From assembly GCA_007570785.1 (NCBI GenBank), contig ML661885.1, positions 12,140,490 to 12,204,489 on the forward strand: a DNA stretch of 64,000 nt, written 5' to 3'. The stretch's first letter is position 1, and every line of letters begins with the position of its first letter. The notes beneath the pieces were generated by a model. The model had not been told where the DNA came from, ran no database searches, and saw nothing but the letters and a program-made list of their open reading frames with translations. A program made the position numbers and the translations under genes. Below are positions 34,788 through 46,858 of the stretch, one piece after another. The DNA is from Antilocapra americana. Taxonomy: Eukaryota; Chordata; Mammalia; Artiodactyla; Antilocapridae.

Positions 34788-34981
34788 GTTTTAGTTGCCA
34801 AGTCATGTCTGACTCCTTGCGATCCCATAGACTATAGCCTGTCAGGCTCCTCTGTCCATGGATTTCCCAGGCAAGAATACTGAAGTTGGTTGCCATTTCC
34901 TCCTCCAGGTGATCTTCCTGACCCTGGGATCAAACCTTCATTTGTCTCCTGCTTGGCAGGTGTAGTCTTTACCACTCAGTC
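34788..34981 (-). mobile_element. Bov-tA SINE, left arm of an inverted pair
   Basis: Complement of Bov-tA running from the tail (agttgccaagtcatgtctga) to a head lacking its outermost bases (ctttaccactcagtcac). It abuts a second SINE in opposite orientation with no spacer. Confidence 0.88.
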
Positions 34982-35151
34982 ACAATGCAGGAGATGCTAG
35001 TTTGATCTCTGGGTTGGGAAGATCCCCTGGAGAAGGAAATGGCAACCCAATCCAGTATTCTTCCCTGGGAAATCCCATAGACTGAGGAGCCTGGCAGGCT
35101 ACAGTCCATAGGGTCGCAAGAGTCGGGCACTACTGAGCAACTAAACAACAA
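34982..35151 (+). mobile_element. Bov-tA SINE, right arm of an inverted pair
   Basis: Starts inside the tRNA-like region (aatgcaggagatgctagttt) and runs to the SINE end. A 9-bp repeat with one mismatch (tcaatgggg / tcaatgagg) at 34771-34779 and 35152-35160 flanks the whole pair, not each arm. Confidence 0.86.
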
Positions 35152-35160
35152 TCAATGAGG

Positions 35161-36175
35161 AGCACAGCCCATATGGAACCAAGATGATCTACCTCCCAAA
35201 TTAGTGCTCGATTTCTTTCCTTTATGACTGGCATCATGCGTGCGTGCTTAGTCACTCAGTTGTGTCCAATTCTTGGATATCAGCCTCCCCTAAATAGTGA
35301 AGTACTCCTAATAGGGTAACATTTGAAAACTATTAAAGCAGCAACATCATTCACAGCACTCTGCCTTCCACAAGCTCCACTCCTGCCAATCGCAGAGGTG
35401 AGACAACTGTCCAGGGACTGCCACGCTTTTAATCTCACGATCTTCGGAGGTTCCCACAGGTATTCTCATGGGAGTAGGAGGGAGGTCTTGTGGATATTTG
35501 CGGCCTTGCATACCAAGAAGCCAGAAATGTAAAATCCATCTTGAGCTCACCATCTTATCAAAGGAGACAGTGATGCCTGCAGATCCTTACATTAGCGCCT
35601 CGTTATGTATGATCACAGAGTTATGGATGAAGTGGGAAAGGAGTACAAAGGAAGGCATGGTTGTCTCTGTCTATGAAGACAGAAAATATTCACAGAAGTA
35701 ACACCTGAGCAGGACTTTCCAGGACAAATAGAAGTTGTACAGCTAGACAACAAGACAGTATATATGTTCTAGCTACATACCAGCATTTTGATTTTGGACC
35801 TCACTCCCAGCTCTTCTCGTCAGACTCACTGGAGAACAGTGTTTGCTATTCTCATCACGAGCTCCAGGAGCATTGTTTCAGTCTGTACAAAAATTCCCGA
35901 TCCTCTTAGTACTCATCTAAGTGAGGAAAGTGTTTATTATCAGGGCAGAGAAAAGAAAGTCTCTGGTTTGGCAACCATTATATACTAATTAAGCAAATGT
36001 ACACACCTTTTCCAGATTCTGCAGTGGTTTTCTGTTCTCCTGGCCTGAAAATTTTTTTCTCTCGATTATCACGAAATCCTAAATCTAACCCAAGCCTCTG
36101 TACAACAACTGCGTACACTCCACCTAACCTCTCCACAGCCATGACGCCTGACTTCTTACCAATCCACTTAAAGTC
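35161..36175. other. Unique DNA with a tiny BovA scrap
   Basis: At 35238-35273 the segment gcttagtcactcagttgtgt is a short BovA 3'-end scrap. The rest is unique. The frames at 35323-35532 (+) and 35347-35553 (-) overlap on opposite strands and match no family known to me. Confidence 0.4.
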
Positions 36176-36177
36176 TG

Positions 36178-36386
36178 AAGTGAAAGTGTTAGTCACTCAG
36201 TCAAGTCCAACTCTTTGTGACCCCAGGGGCTCCACCAGGCTCTTCTGTCCATGGGATTCTCCAGGCAAGAATTCCCTAGGAATCTGCCATTCCCCTCTTC
36301 AGGGGATCTTCCCAGCCCGGGGATCGAAAACAGGTCTCCCATATTGCAGGCAGATTCTTTACTGTCTGAACTGCCAGGGAAGCCCA
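36178..36386 (-). mobile_element. Bov-tA SINE
   Basis: Complement of Bov-tA from gtgaaagtgttagtcactca to the head ctgaactgccagggaagccc. A short (TC)n follows at 36409-36423. Confidence 0.9.
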
Positions 36387-37597
36387 ATGAGTGGTCTTTA
36401 AACTCTGGTCTCTCTCTCTCTCTATCCCCACTTCCCTTACCCTTCCTTTTCTGCATCCTGACTCCACTCCCTAACCCTTCTTTCTCATCTTGACTCTTCT
36501 CATATGTCCTTTTCCTTGACTACATATGGCCTTGGTTGAACTGAGCATCCACAAAGAAACCCAAATTCAGATGTTTGATAGTATCTCCAAATTTGATTAC
36601 ATTTATAGATCCAGAAGTATTCTAAAAGGATTGGAAAAAGATGTTTTTCATTCAGCTTTAATGTGTGTCTTGTTTCCAGCCTGTGCTCTCTGTTGTGTAC
36701 AAGGAATTACTATATTTGATATATCTTATAACCCCAGTTATGAATGGCACAATTATATTGCATTATGTATTTGTGGGTTACAAGCATAAAGTTTCCAATA
36801 TAAATTTATACCACACTTAATGTATACCACAAGGATGTATGAAGTTATAATAGTCTCACTTTTTAAAAGATGTGCTAGAAATTTTCTTCCAACTTTATAT
36901 TCTCCTAGAAAATGTTATCACTAGCAGGAGTCTGCAAAATTTGGTCCCCAAAAACCACTTCAGAAGTGAGGGTGAAAGAAAGAAGATGGAAGAATACATT
37001 CATTTCCAAAGGTATATATGAAGAAATTGGGGGCTGCCTGGATGCTTACAAAATAAGTATACTGCTAAATTCAGCTTTAGATTAATTTACATTTCTAAAC
37101 TTCATATAAATAATACAGAAAATACAATGTTCAATTCACTTTGGATTCTTGGTGTCTGGAAACCGAAGAAAAAATTTTCCTGATGACTCGGTGCTACAAA
37201 TGTGGTTATCTTAGAGTCAAGGCTCAGAAGCCTAATTGATCTACAGTGTAACTAAATCATGCAGCACAGAGGAATCTCACTCCCTAGTTTAGTGAAAGGT
37301 CAATTCTAGGCACAGGTTTTATTTGATGTCTTCCCACCCCTCTTTCTGTCTTCTCTGCCATCCCTCCCACATCTTCCTCCCATGCCAAGTCTAATATCCT
37401 CATCATGAGTTGGCAAATTTCTTCTCTGAAGAATTAAGGGCAGATGGTTTTTGTTTTTAAAACTACACCTATTAAACCAGATAAATCTCCAGCCGAAGAA
37501 TTTCAGACATGAGAGAGGTAGACAGGGCAAAGAATTTTCTGTGAGGATCAGTTTCCTTAAATCTCCACATTATAGCTCTCAGGATACATACAATACC
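36387..37597. other. Unique DNA, nothing recognised
   Basis: Pyrimidine-rich to 36510, then AT-rich. No gene or named repeat is supported. Confidence 0.4.
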
Positions 37598-37812
37598 AAG
37601 CTTCCGAGGTGGTGCTAGTGGAAAAGAACCCATCTGCCAGTGCAGGAGACATAGAGAAGCAGGTTCCATCCCTGGGTCAGGAAGATCCCAGGGAGAAGGA
37701 AATGGCAACCTACTCCAGTATTCTTGCCTGGAAAATCTCAAGGACAGATGAGCCTGGTGGTTTATAGTCGATAGGGTTGCAAAGAGTCAGACATGACTGA
37801 AGCAACTTAGCA
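37598..37812 (+). mobile_element. Bov-tA SINE
   Basis: The diverged head agcttccgaggtggtgctag and body through gactgaagcaacttagcac, with a short (CA)n tail, identify the family. Confidence 0.86.
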
Positions 37813-38166
37813 CACACACAAGGTTTTTGCAGTAATTCTCTGGGCTATATGAGTTAGGAGAATTTCAAGATGAGAAGCATCGAACCATTTTAGATCCCCA
37901 AGGTTCCTATGTTAAGGACTGCGTAAGCAATCTTCTTCCCATCTCCTAGAAGGCAGGGCTTCTATGTCGAGCTTGATATTAATATTATACTGAGCTCATT
38001 TTATTGAGGTTCAAACAGCAGACACAGGATCCTGATGAGTTTCCTTTTTCCTTCCTTTCTTTCCCATGCATGCAACTACTACAAACCATGAGGACAGCAT
38101 CTTGAAAATTTGAACTTGGTGTCTAATATTCATGATGACATGATACCATGAATACCAGAGAATAGT

Positions 38167-38375
38167 AAGACTTCCTTGGTGGCTCAGACAGCAAAGAATC
38201 TGTTTGCAAAGCAGGAGATGTGGGTTCAGCCCCTGGGTTGGGAAGATCCCCTGGAGAAGGGAAAGGCTACCAACTCCAGTATTTGCCTGGGGAATCCCAT
38301 GGATAGAGGAGCCCAGTGGGCTACAGTCCATGGAATCGCAAAGAGTCAAATACAACTGAGCAACTAAGCACCAAT
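38167..38375 (+). mobile_element. Bov-tA SINE
   Basis: The head gacttccttggtggctcaga and a complete body end at actgagcaactaagcacc. A TSD was not resolved. Confidence 0.88.
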
Positions 38376-38559
38376 GTGTGTACTTGCTAAGTCACTTCAG
38401 TAATGTTCATGAGATCTCACTTCTGGTCCAAATGAAACATTAGAAAATCATGCATGGGATTGTCCTGAGAAAACAATGTCTGTCAAAATTCCCCTGGGAT
38501 TAATTATGAGTTGGAAATGATAAATTAAAGTGGTATTTAATGACTGCCATGCTGGATGC

Positions 38560-39262
38560 ACATGATATGGAATCTAGAAAATGGCACAAATGAACCTATT
38601 TGTAGGGCAGGAATCGAGACGCAGACATAACCGACATAGTGAGGAGATGCTGAAGATTTGGGAGATTGGGATTAAGTTTGTACACTGTCATGTGTAAGAT
38701 GGATACCTAGTGGGGAGCAGCTGTATAGCATAGGGAGCTCAGCCCAGTGATGACCTAGACAAATGGGATGGAGGGCTGAGTAAGAGGGAGGTTCAAGAGG
38801 GAGGGAATATACGTATACATCTAGCTGACTCGCTCTGTTGTACAGCAGAAACTAACACATTTAAAGCAACTACGTGCTCTGCTTAGTCACTCAGTCATGT
38901 CCAACTCTTTGTGACCCCATGGACTGAAGCCCACCAGGTTCCTCTATCCATGGGATTCTCCAGACAAAAATACTGGAGTGGGTTTCCATGCCCTTCTTCA
39001 GGGGAATCTTCCCAACCTGGGTAATCAAACCCAGGTCTCCTGCATTGCAAGAGGTTTCTTTATCATCTGAGCTACAGGGAAGCCCATGAATACTGGAGTG
39101 GGTAGCCTATCCCTTCTCCAGGGCACCTTCTGGACCCAGGAATTGAATCCTGGTCTCTTGCATTGCAGGCAGATTCTTTACCAGCTGAGCTACCAGGGAA
39201 GCTCCCCCAAGAGCAACTGCATCCCAATTTGAAAGAAAAATAGAATAGAATAAAATAAGAAT
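38560..39262 (+). mobile_element. Older cetartiodactyl L1 3' end, split by a SINE
   Basis: The segment gatatggaatctagaaaatg through ttgtacagcagaaactaaca, continuing after the SINE into the A-rich tail at 39218-39262, is the sense strand of the older L1 3' end seen antisense at 1787-1990. Confidence 0.7.
38874..39210 (-). mobile_element. Bov-tA SINE with a doubled head
   Basis: Complement of a Bov-tA (head at about 39050-39085) directly followed by a second partial BovA body plus tRNA-like head (39086-39205). One TSD-like repeat, agcaact(a/g)c, at 38865-38873 and 39212-39220 bounds the whole, so the tandem structure inserted as a unit or formed by later duplication. Confidence 0.8.
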
Positions 39263-42078
39263 TGTGTCCAAATAAGTAGAGTCAGTACGAATTATGAGAG
39301 CCCTTGTTTTACTAAGTTCTCACGATTTCAAGCTTTTGCTGAAAGTCTTCCCCCACTTTCCATGGGATGCTTCTCACACTAACATCCAGGGACCCCAGCA
39401 GCATCACCTGCTGGTGGCCCTGGGGCACAGTGTAGCCTATGACAACCAGGCTGCTGCAGATCCAGGTCCTCCCATTTCTACCAAGGCTCTGGAATAGCAG
39501 ACTTACTCACCCTCCTTCATTATTTGTTTACTGAGCGCAAGTTGGGATTCTCAGCCAACAGGCAGCCCAAGGGGGGAAAGAACCAAGGTGCCTTAAGTGC
39601 ATTAAATCTTCATAGTAGACCTCTGGCTTGGTAAACCCTCCTGCTGACTTTGTTCTCCTTTTTCCAAGCATGACAAACAAGTGGTTTTTCTTTTTCACTT
39701 TAATGATTCTTTAGACAAAAAGGAGTCATTTAGGGCTTTCATCGAGGCTGATAGGTGTTTCTGTTTAATGAGGCTTTTATTATACTGTATTGGCTTCCCT
39801 GAAAAGAAATTACAAGCAGCAAACAGATAATAATAGAACAAGGCTGGAAGAAACAATAACCAAGAGAGGGAAAAATTAGTGTGGCAGCAGATGCACACGT
39901 TGTACCCAGGGATTAAATGCCACTTCCATTCTCCCTTGGCCACCATTGTACTAGTAATAATGTGGATGTGGGCACTTAGGTGCCGGTTACCTGTGTGCAA
40001 AAGATATGAATATAGATATAGACTCAGCTGAACTGCCAAATGTGGAGGAAGAAGGGTGGCGAGCTCAGTCTAGACAAAAATGAGTGAAGCTCAGAGTACG
40101 GGTTTACAAGGGCTGGTCGGTTACCATGGAAACTAATTGGAGCTAATAAGTAAAGGGACATTTTAACTGTGGGAACAGAAGAGGAGGGGCAATTTTTCAA
40201 TATCATCGTTACCTACAATTAGTCTATCATTTTAGGAGTGTCTTTACTTCATTCTTATGATGATGCTATACCCTCTGCACACAACCTCTCCCTGAATCAA
40301 CATGACTTTCAAAAGCCGAATATCCTCTTTTAGAACATGTCATATTTTAGGTTTCGATCTTTCAAGACAGAATCAATTTCACTTTTTTTTTCCCCTTAAA
40401 AAATAAACTGTTTGCAGATGGCAAGGGGGAAGGCAAGGAGGTAATGGAAAATTCTTAACTTTTAAACTGACACTGCTGAGCACTGGAGCTGGTTACAGAG
40501 ACAAGGGGAGCCGGGATCTTATCCTGTAGCACCAGCTTCAGGTCTTTGAGTTGATTTTCCCTAACAAAAGCATTTCAGAACATCCAGCCCAAAATGTGTC
40601 GTCGTGGGCTCATTTTACAATCCTTTTGAAAGGTAATGTTTACAGACACAGCACAGGGCAAGAATTAAGATCATAGCCAAAGGGCAGGATCTGTTGCTCC
40701 ACTGGTATTTTTCATTTTAGAGCAAGTTTTAAGTAGTATAACTGACGCTATCCATAGAAAAGAAGCAGTGACTGAGACTTCAGGAAAAGATTGACCATTG
40801 AGAAGAGAAGCGAAATACTTGAGTTCAAAAGCTCGTTCTACAATAGTGTGGCTCAGAGCCCAGGCTCATTGGGGAAATGTCTCACAGAAGGTGTGTTACC
40901 AGCCCGAGGTGGATAACATGTGATTCAACACCTTTACAGTTTCTTAGGTTTTACTTTTGTAACTCAATTCAGTTTAAGAGAAGGTAAACTACCTTAATAA
41001 CGTCTCCAGGGTCTTCAAAATCTATGCAGTTGAGGTAATCCAGATTTCCAGACATGAGTCTGGTTGGATTAACCAAGAAAAAAAAAATTTTAAATGAAAA
41101 AAATTGCCTTGCAATAATTGGCACTATTAAAAATTTTATGGTGCCGGAGGGAAGCTTTAGCCCGGTGGGGCCACTTGCCATTGTTGAAAGTTTCAGTGTT
41201 GATTGCGTATCTGGGTTTAACTGATTAGGAGTAGTAGTTTAGTGAATCTCCTGGATATGGTGAAATGGACACCTCATAATCACTTCTGGGAAGAAACTGA
41301 GCCAATGAATCAGGACTCCAACTTCTAATACTGATTTTTTTTTGGGGGGGAGTTGTTTGTGTTTTTCTTCCTTCTTCCCTACAGCCCAATTACAGGAAAA
41401 ATTCATTGTCTAAAAATAATAGTTCTCTAACCTTGTGCTTCAGAAAACTGTACCAGATGTCATTTTTAAATATATTAGTATAATATCACACAAAAAGTCC
41501 TGAACAAAAGTTAGTCAATTTTGCTATCTAGTGAAATAATTCTCTTTGTATTAGATATGTATTTGTAGTCTAGATTTTCATACTTTAAGCAAGTTTAAAT
41601 GGGTTTGGGGTCTTTTTTTCCCCCAGTGATCTGTCTCTCAGTTCAAAGAAATTCAAAAAGTGCAATATTTAAAATGTTGGTTTCCTGCAGACAGGGAGTT
41701 GCTAATATTTCAAATTCCTATTTTGCATTTCAGGTTATCAAAATTCCTTAGAAGTCTGATGGAATTTTTTTAAGTTGGCATAAGATTTTAAGCAATTACT
41801 TTATCTCCAGATAGCTCTTTAAAAGTATTGTAACAACTATAGCCATTTTCTGCTTTATACTGCTATCAAAGTAATTAGTTCTATAAAACAGTTCAGAGAA
41901 CTCAAAAAAAAAAAAGAAAAGAAAAGAAATGCACAGAACAGAAGGAGGTACTGAAATGGCCCCAAATTGAAAACATTTCAAAGCAAAATTGTTAATGAGC
42001 TGTTTGAGCTATATGGACATTATATGTGCAATTAACTAGAAGCCAATAAAAATAATCAATAAAAATAATCAATGACAG
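39263..42078. other. Repeat-poor unique DNA
   Basis: About 2.8 kb with no named repeat apart from A/T-rich tracts (for example 41907-41928). An RFX-like motif is noted at 40120-40133. No coding exon is recognised. Confidence 0.45.
40120..40133. promoter_or_regulatory. Candidate RFX X-box
   Basis: The sequence gttaccatggaaac is a near-perfect palindromic X-box (GTTRCCATGGYAAC type), which RFX factors bind as dimers. One motif alone proves nothing, but it lies in the repeat-poor island. Confidence 0.5.
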
Positions 42079-42098
42079 AGTGCAGCCCCCTGGTACCC
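42079..42098 (-). promoter_or_regulatory. Candidate CTCF motif
   Basis: The minus strand reads gggtaccagggggctgca, which matches the CTCF core (ccAGGGGGC) with mismatches in the upstream cytosines. It lies about 350 bp from the CpG cluster. Confidence 0.4.
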
Positions 42099-42439
42099 AG
42101 TGCTTTTCACAAAGAGATGTCTGTGAAGGCGGCCAGTGATTCAAAAAAGCCACATTTATCTACGGGCGCGCGTGCTAATTTACACGAGTAGAAAGGAAAA
42201 TGATTTTCATTGAGTGTTTCTGAAGTTCAGCCTGTGGCAAACGGTGAAGAGCTGTCTGTGGGAAAGAGAGAAGTTTCTGCTCTTAGCTGCGCCCCCACCC
42301 CCTTCCTCCCAGGAATGTTGGAGGCAGCTGCGATCTCATCAAGGGAAGGTAGGAGTTTAGATTTCAAAACGTAGATGTCACATTTCAGTGTAAACGACTC
42401 CTACATGAACACTTTATCAGTATGTCAAGATGAATTTTT

Positions 42440-43047
42440 TATCTCCTGGCGGAGAGGAAGATGGGAGGGGGGGGCGGAACCTCGCTGGGAAGATAGCGCT
42501 CCCTAGCTTGGCAGGAAAAGTTGTGGGGGTTTTTTGTTTTTGTTTTTGTTTTTAGCGTCTCTGTGCATCCTACGGAGGGTCCTCATCATCCCCGCGGGGC
42601 GCACAAGGAGTTGTGAAAAGTACCGCACAACTGGCCACCGGAATAATTCATCTCCTCCACCTTCTCTTTAGCGCCTCCCACTTCTTCTCTTTTTATAGCA
42701 GTTTCTTTCTCTCGAAAAATCTCAGGTTACTTGACTGGGAGTTCTCAGACCTCCAGTTTCAGCCCTGCCCTCAGCCTCCAGTCGTTGAGAGACACCCAGC
42801 CCCAGCAATCGGATTGGGCAGCCCGCCTTGACACACCACTGTGCTGAGTGCTTGAAGACGTGTTTCACCAGATGGTTGGGGTTAGCGTGTGTCATCACAT
42901 TCGAGTGGGGATTAGGAGTAGGAAGGCTGCCTTGCCGGAGCTGTGTGGTCTTCTCCAAGGGAGAATTGCGGGAAAGAGAACGCCTTTGCTCCGGGGAGAA
43001 GAGGAGGAATTCGTTTTCCGCAGTCACGGGAAAAGCAGTGTTTTCAG
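42440..43047 (+). promoter_or_regulatory. CpG-enriched segment, candidate promoter / 5' exon
   Basis: CpG dinucleotides are concentrated here (gggcggaacctcgctgg, ccccgcggggcgcacaa and others), and the enrichment runs weakly on to about 43200. The flanks are AT-rich and CpG-poor. A TATA-like tttttatag lies at 42691-42699. A good splice-donor match, ttttcag|gtaaagt, lies at 43041-43054. No start codon with recognisable protein follows, so if transcribed it would be an untranslated first exon or a non-coding RNA. The strand is inferred only from the TATA-like and donor signals. The downstream gene, if any, is outside the window or not recognisable. Confidence 0.4.
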
Positions 43048-43054
43048 GTAAAGT

Positions 43055-46000
43055 AAAAGACATTGAATGCGCCTCTCTCTCAACATACTTCTGAATGGAA
43101 TGCTAGCACAGCACGCTTGTCAACCCCAGTTGTCGCCCTCCTCTCAAAGCGGCTGCTGCACGGCTGACAGAGCTTGGTGCTTGGCTGTCTTTACAGAACT
43201 AACCCACCTCAAGCCTTCCTCTGGAAGGTGTAGCTAAGAAAATGTCTTTGGAACCCTTTCATATCCCCGTTGCATATTCCAAACAGGAGCTAGACGTTGT
43301 TCAGAAGGGATGGAGAAGTCTAAGAAAGCATGTCTCTCAGCTTTCAAAATTTACCAATCACTTTTAAACTGTTGCGTTTTGCCACCCAATGGCTCAAGGT
43401 TCTTCGAAGAGTCTATTACTGAGTCTAGTTGCTGGCAGAGATGGAAAAGCTTTCTTCCCCATTTTTTTTTTGCACTGATTTGTGGTGGACCAAAGTGTTT
43501 TCAAAACCATTTGGAGATGTACTCTAAACTTGGAAACTCCTTGAGGGGCTGCCTTCAGAGCAGCTGAGAGCGGCTTTAAAAAACGAAATGCTTAGAGCTA
43601 GAAGAAAAGCAGAAAAGGAGGAAGTAGGAAAATGCTTTTTGAACATGGCCCTTTTGCAGCTGCAGGGGAGCAGATGGAGGTAATTCATTTGCAGATCTGT
43701 TTGTGAAAGTTTTACAAGTCACTGAAAAGTAAAGAAGCATCTCTAATGGATCGTTAAAGTCCCTACATTTATGGGTTTTTAAACAGGCTATCTGAAGTGT
43801 TAATTAAATGTAAATAGGTTTTCTGGCTTGGTTATAAACAAACTAAAAAAAAAGGTTTTAATTACAAGTTAGTCATTGGAAATGAATGGTCATCTGATAA
43901 TACAAAATGAGTTGTCATGGTATATGTGAGTAGTCATTAATGTAACCACTGTCAAAAGCATCACCAAAATTAAATTGAACTGGATGGAGCAAGGGGGGCT
44001 TAGATCTGATGCTTAAGTTGTGGTCTAACAAAGGCCTTTCAACTTAATGCCCTGTTTTTTTTTACAGAGATCAAAAAATAATTTTTTTTCCATTTTTCAA
44101 GTTTGTGATCCAGTGAGGTGAATCCATATGTTACTTCCTTTGCACCCTAACCGACTTGCCCTCCCACATCAGTGTTCAGATACCTGTGGTGCTTAAGAAT
44201 TCTTGCCCCTATTGGACTTTCAAACTGAGTAGAGAAACCCAACACTATCCTCACCCTTGGCAGGTGAGAAATTCTATGAATAATACTGTATATAAGCTAT
44301 TCTGAAATAAGAGCTGTTTTGTAGATTGAATAACAGGATTTATAGCTAATGCTCTGTGATATTTGTATTTGGGTGCAGAAAGATGCTTGAAAAAATTATG
44401 TTTCAAGTCACATTGCATATATATTTTTGGCAACAAGAGAGTTTATTTTTTAATCCTCTTTGTATTTATTTTTCTTTTCCATTATGGTTTATTAATCTTC
44501 TTTTTAAAAATTAAAAGAATGTGTTATCATTATATCTAGTTGTTAAACAGAGTGTTCTCTGAAACTGTTTCAAAAGTCTTCTTCAGTGAGGAAACATCCT
44601 CAGAAATAGCCTGGCAGTTATGAGGACTGAGTAAGATCCGATTCCCAATATTACATAACCCAAAGAGGACTAAGTTCATAAGCTGAAGTCTTTTGGAATT
44701 CCAGTCATTCCATTTTAGCTTTACAATGGAACTGGGGTTTAACAAAATAAAGACAGAAAAGCAAACTAATATCTGGAGTGGGGTCAAGATTAGGATAACA
44801 GGCACAGCCTGGAGCAGGTACAGCGCTGGCTACCATTGCCACTTTCCACGATCACAGAGATATTTCAGGAGAAAGTCAAGGCCCTCCTCACCGATAGCTT
44901 TTTCTCAGGGAGATATGGTTTGATGGCCTCTAACAAAGGCAAGTTGCTGATTAGCCACAGGACGTGCCCCTCCCTCAACACGCAGCAAGCATAAGGAGCT
45001 AATGCTATGGGCTAACCACCGAGCCGCCTGCCCAGGATGTGAGCAAAATGGGAGAATTCCCATCCCCGCCCCACGTCAGTTGTCCGCAGGATTTAGGCAG
45101 GATGGAAACAAGAAAGGAAGTGTTGAGAAATAATTTCACACCTTGAGAAGGCAAAGTTGTATGTTCCTTCCTCTAACAAGGCTAAGGTAACATGAAGTTA
45201 CTTAATGAACCAAAAGGGTCTGTTTCAAGACAGTGCCCGCAGGGCAATTCCCATTTCTTGTCAAAAGCAGAATCCACTGTTCCAGCTGGGAACCATTCAG
45301 AAGCGTACTCAGAGTGACTTCCACATACCTCTGTTTGACACTTGGTTTCTTCCTGGCAGCACTCGTGTGGGTAACACACGTGAAGTCCCCTTCAGTGTTC
45401 TAACAGCTGTGAAAGCGTTTGCGCACAGGGTATTTCTCCCAGAGAGGTGGAAAATCACGGGGGGGCGGGTGTGTAAAGCGGGGAATCTCAACTTGCCCTG
45501 TGGCTGCAGCTGTGATCTAAGCACGCAGGAAGGTGACAAATCTGAGGCCAAAAGCAATCTGAAAGCTTGATCCATTAGCTTACAAAACCCACTTTGACAG
45601 TGTTGTGGAAAACTAAAATCCGTGAATCCAGGCAGTCACTGAACTTGTGGTAGATGATGAGCAAGAGCCTTCATCAGAGAACTAAAAGGGCTCTGTGCTC
45701 TCCTCCTAAGGAAATTTGTGTGGCTTCAAGCAGATTGCTATGGTCATTTCCATTGTAATAGTACAGAAGAGTGACACATGTGACACTTTGCATTTCCTGT
45801 CTTAAGTAAATACCCAGATGGGGATGGGTATGGGGCTTGGTTCTTTTGTGGTTTTTATTTTAAATGGTTTATTCTTTAGGAATCCAGAGAGCAGGAATTC
45901 TGATACTGAGTACTGAGATCTCACCAACTGTTGCCATGTGGATGAGGCCAGCCAATGGGTCAGGTTGGGACATCTGGTTCTTTTTCCCGGTGTAATATTT

Positions 46001-46301
46001 TTGTGTGTGCGGAGAACATGTAGTAAATTTAAGGGGGTTAAAATGTTTAAGGAGGTGACTCTAAATAGATTATTATTTTTAATCATCATTACTCACTTTG
46101 AAGAAAAAGAGGCTCATGGATGAAATTAAGTCTATAGTGATATGGCAAATTTACCTTTCCTTTAGGTTAGATCCATGCTGGGGAGAAAGATTTGAAAGAA
46201 GATACTTTATGGGAAAAGCTTGTCCTGAAATATGTTTCTCATTTAAAATATTTTCAATTCTATTTCAATATGCTGGGAAGGAAGGCTATTCGTCTGTTAG
46301 C
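43055..46301. other. Repeat-poor unique DNA
   Basis: The first part is moderately GC-rich and becomes AT-rich by 43800, with TAATTA-rich stretches at 43785-43950 that resemble vertebrate enhancer composition. No repeat or exon is recognised. Short open frames overlap on both strands near 45200-45570 and are not credible. Confidence 0.4.
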
Positions 46302-46319
46302 TTTTTTTTTTTTTTTTTT
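46302..46319. repeat. Poly(T) tract, 18 bp
   Basis: An uninterrupted T-run. No retroelement body was recognised next to it. Confidence 0.9.
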
Positions 46320-46575
46320 GCTCTAATATTCCTCTCATCCCCACAGCCAAACTACCATCAAATCCTGTGAGTCCTTCCTGTAAAGCATCACTCACATCTG
46401 GCCCACAGCTACTGCTCCAGTGCAATGATCCCCTCACACGTGGGTCATTACAACAACCTCCTAATGGGTCCTCTTGCCTCCACTTCTCTCCTGTCCACCA
46501 GTTGTGCGCTGAGCTTCCTAAAAAATACACAGCTTCCATCAAAACATTTTTCAGCTGTCACTTACCACTTGGACT

Positions 46576-46627
46576 GTCACTGTCCACAAGATGAAGTTTG
46601 AGTCACTGTCCACAAGATGAAGTTTGA
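46576..46627 (+). repeat. 26-bp perfect tandem duplication
   Basis: A 26-bp unit starting gtcactgtccacaagatgaa occurs twice in direct succession without a mismatch, inside the L2 remnant. Confidence 0.93.
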
Positions 46628-46682
46628 ATTTCTCAGTACGACATGCTGGCCCTTTGTTTTTTGGCCCTAACTTTCCAACTGT

Positions 46683-46858
46683 GGCTCAAACGGGAAAGAA
46701 TCTGCCTGCGATGCGGGAGACCTGGGTTCGATCCCCAGGTTGGGAAGATCTGGAGAAGGGAATGGCTACCTATTCCAGTATTCTGGCTTAGAGAATTCCA
46801 TGGATAGAGGAGCTGGCGGGCTACAGTTCATGGGGTTGCAAAGAGTCTTTCACTTCAC
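46683..46858 (+). mobile_element. Bov-tA SINE, shortened head
   Basis: Begins at ggctcaaacgggaaagaatc, missing the outermost head, and runs to the SINE end. A perfect 10-bp TSD, ttccaactgt, lies at 46673-46682 and 46859-46868. Confidence 0.92.

Noticed and set aside
35323..35553. Opposed short frames as an exon or ERV gag remnant
   Set aside because: No recognisable motif on either strand and no flanking LTR or splice signals.
42722..43094. Open frames on both strands in the CpG cluster as a protein gene
   Set aside because: The two frames overlap on opposite strands, match no family known to me, and are expected where GC content is higher.
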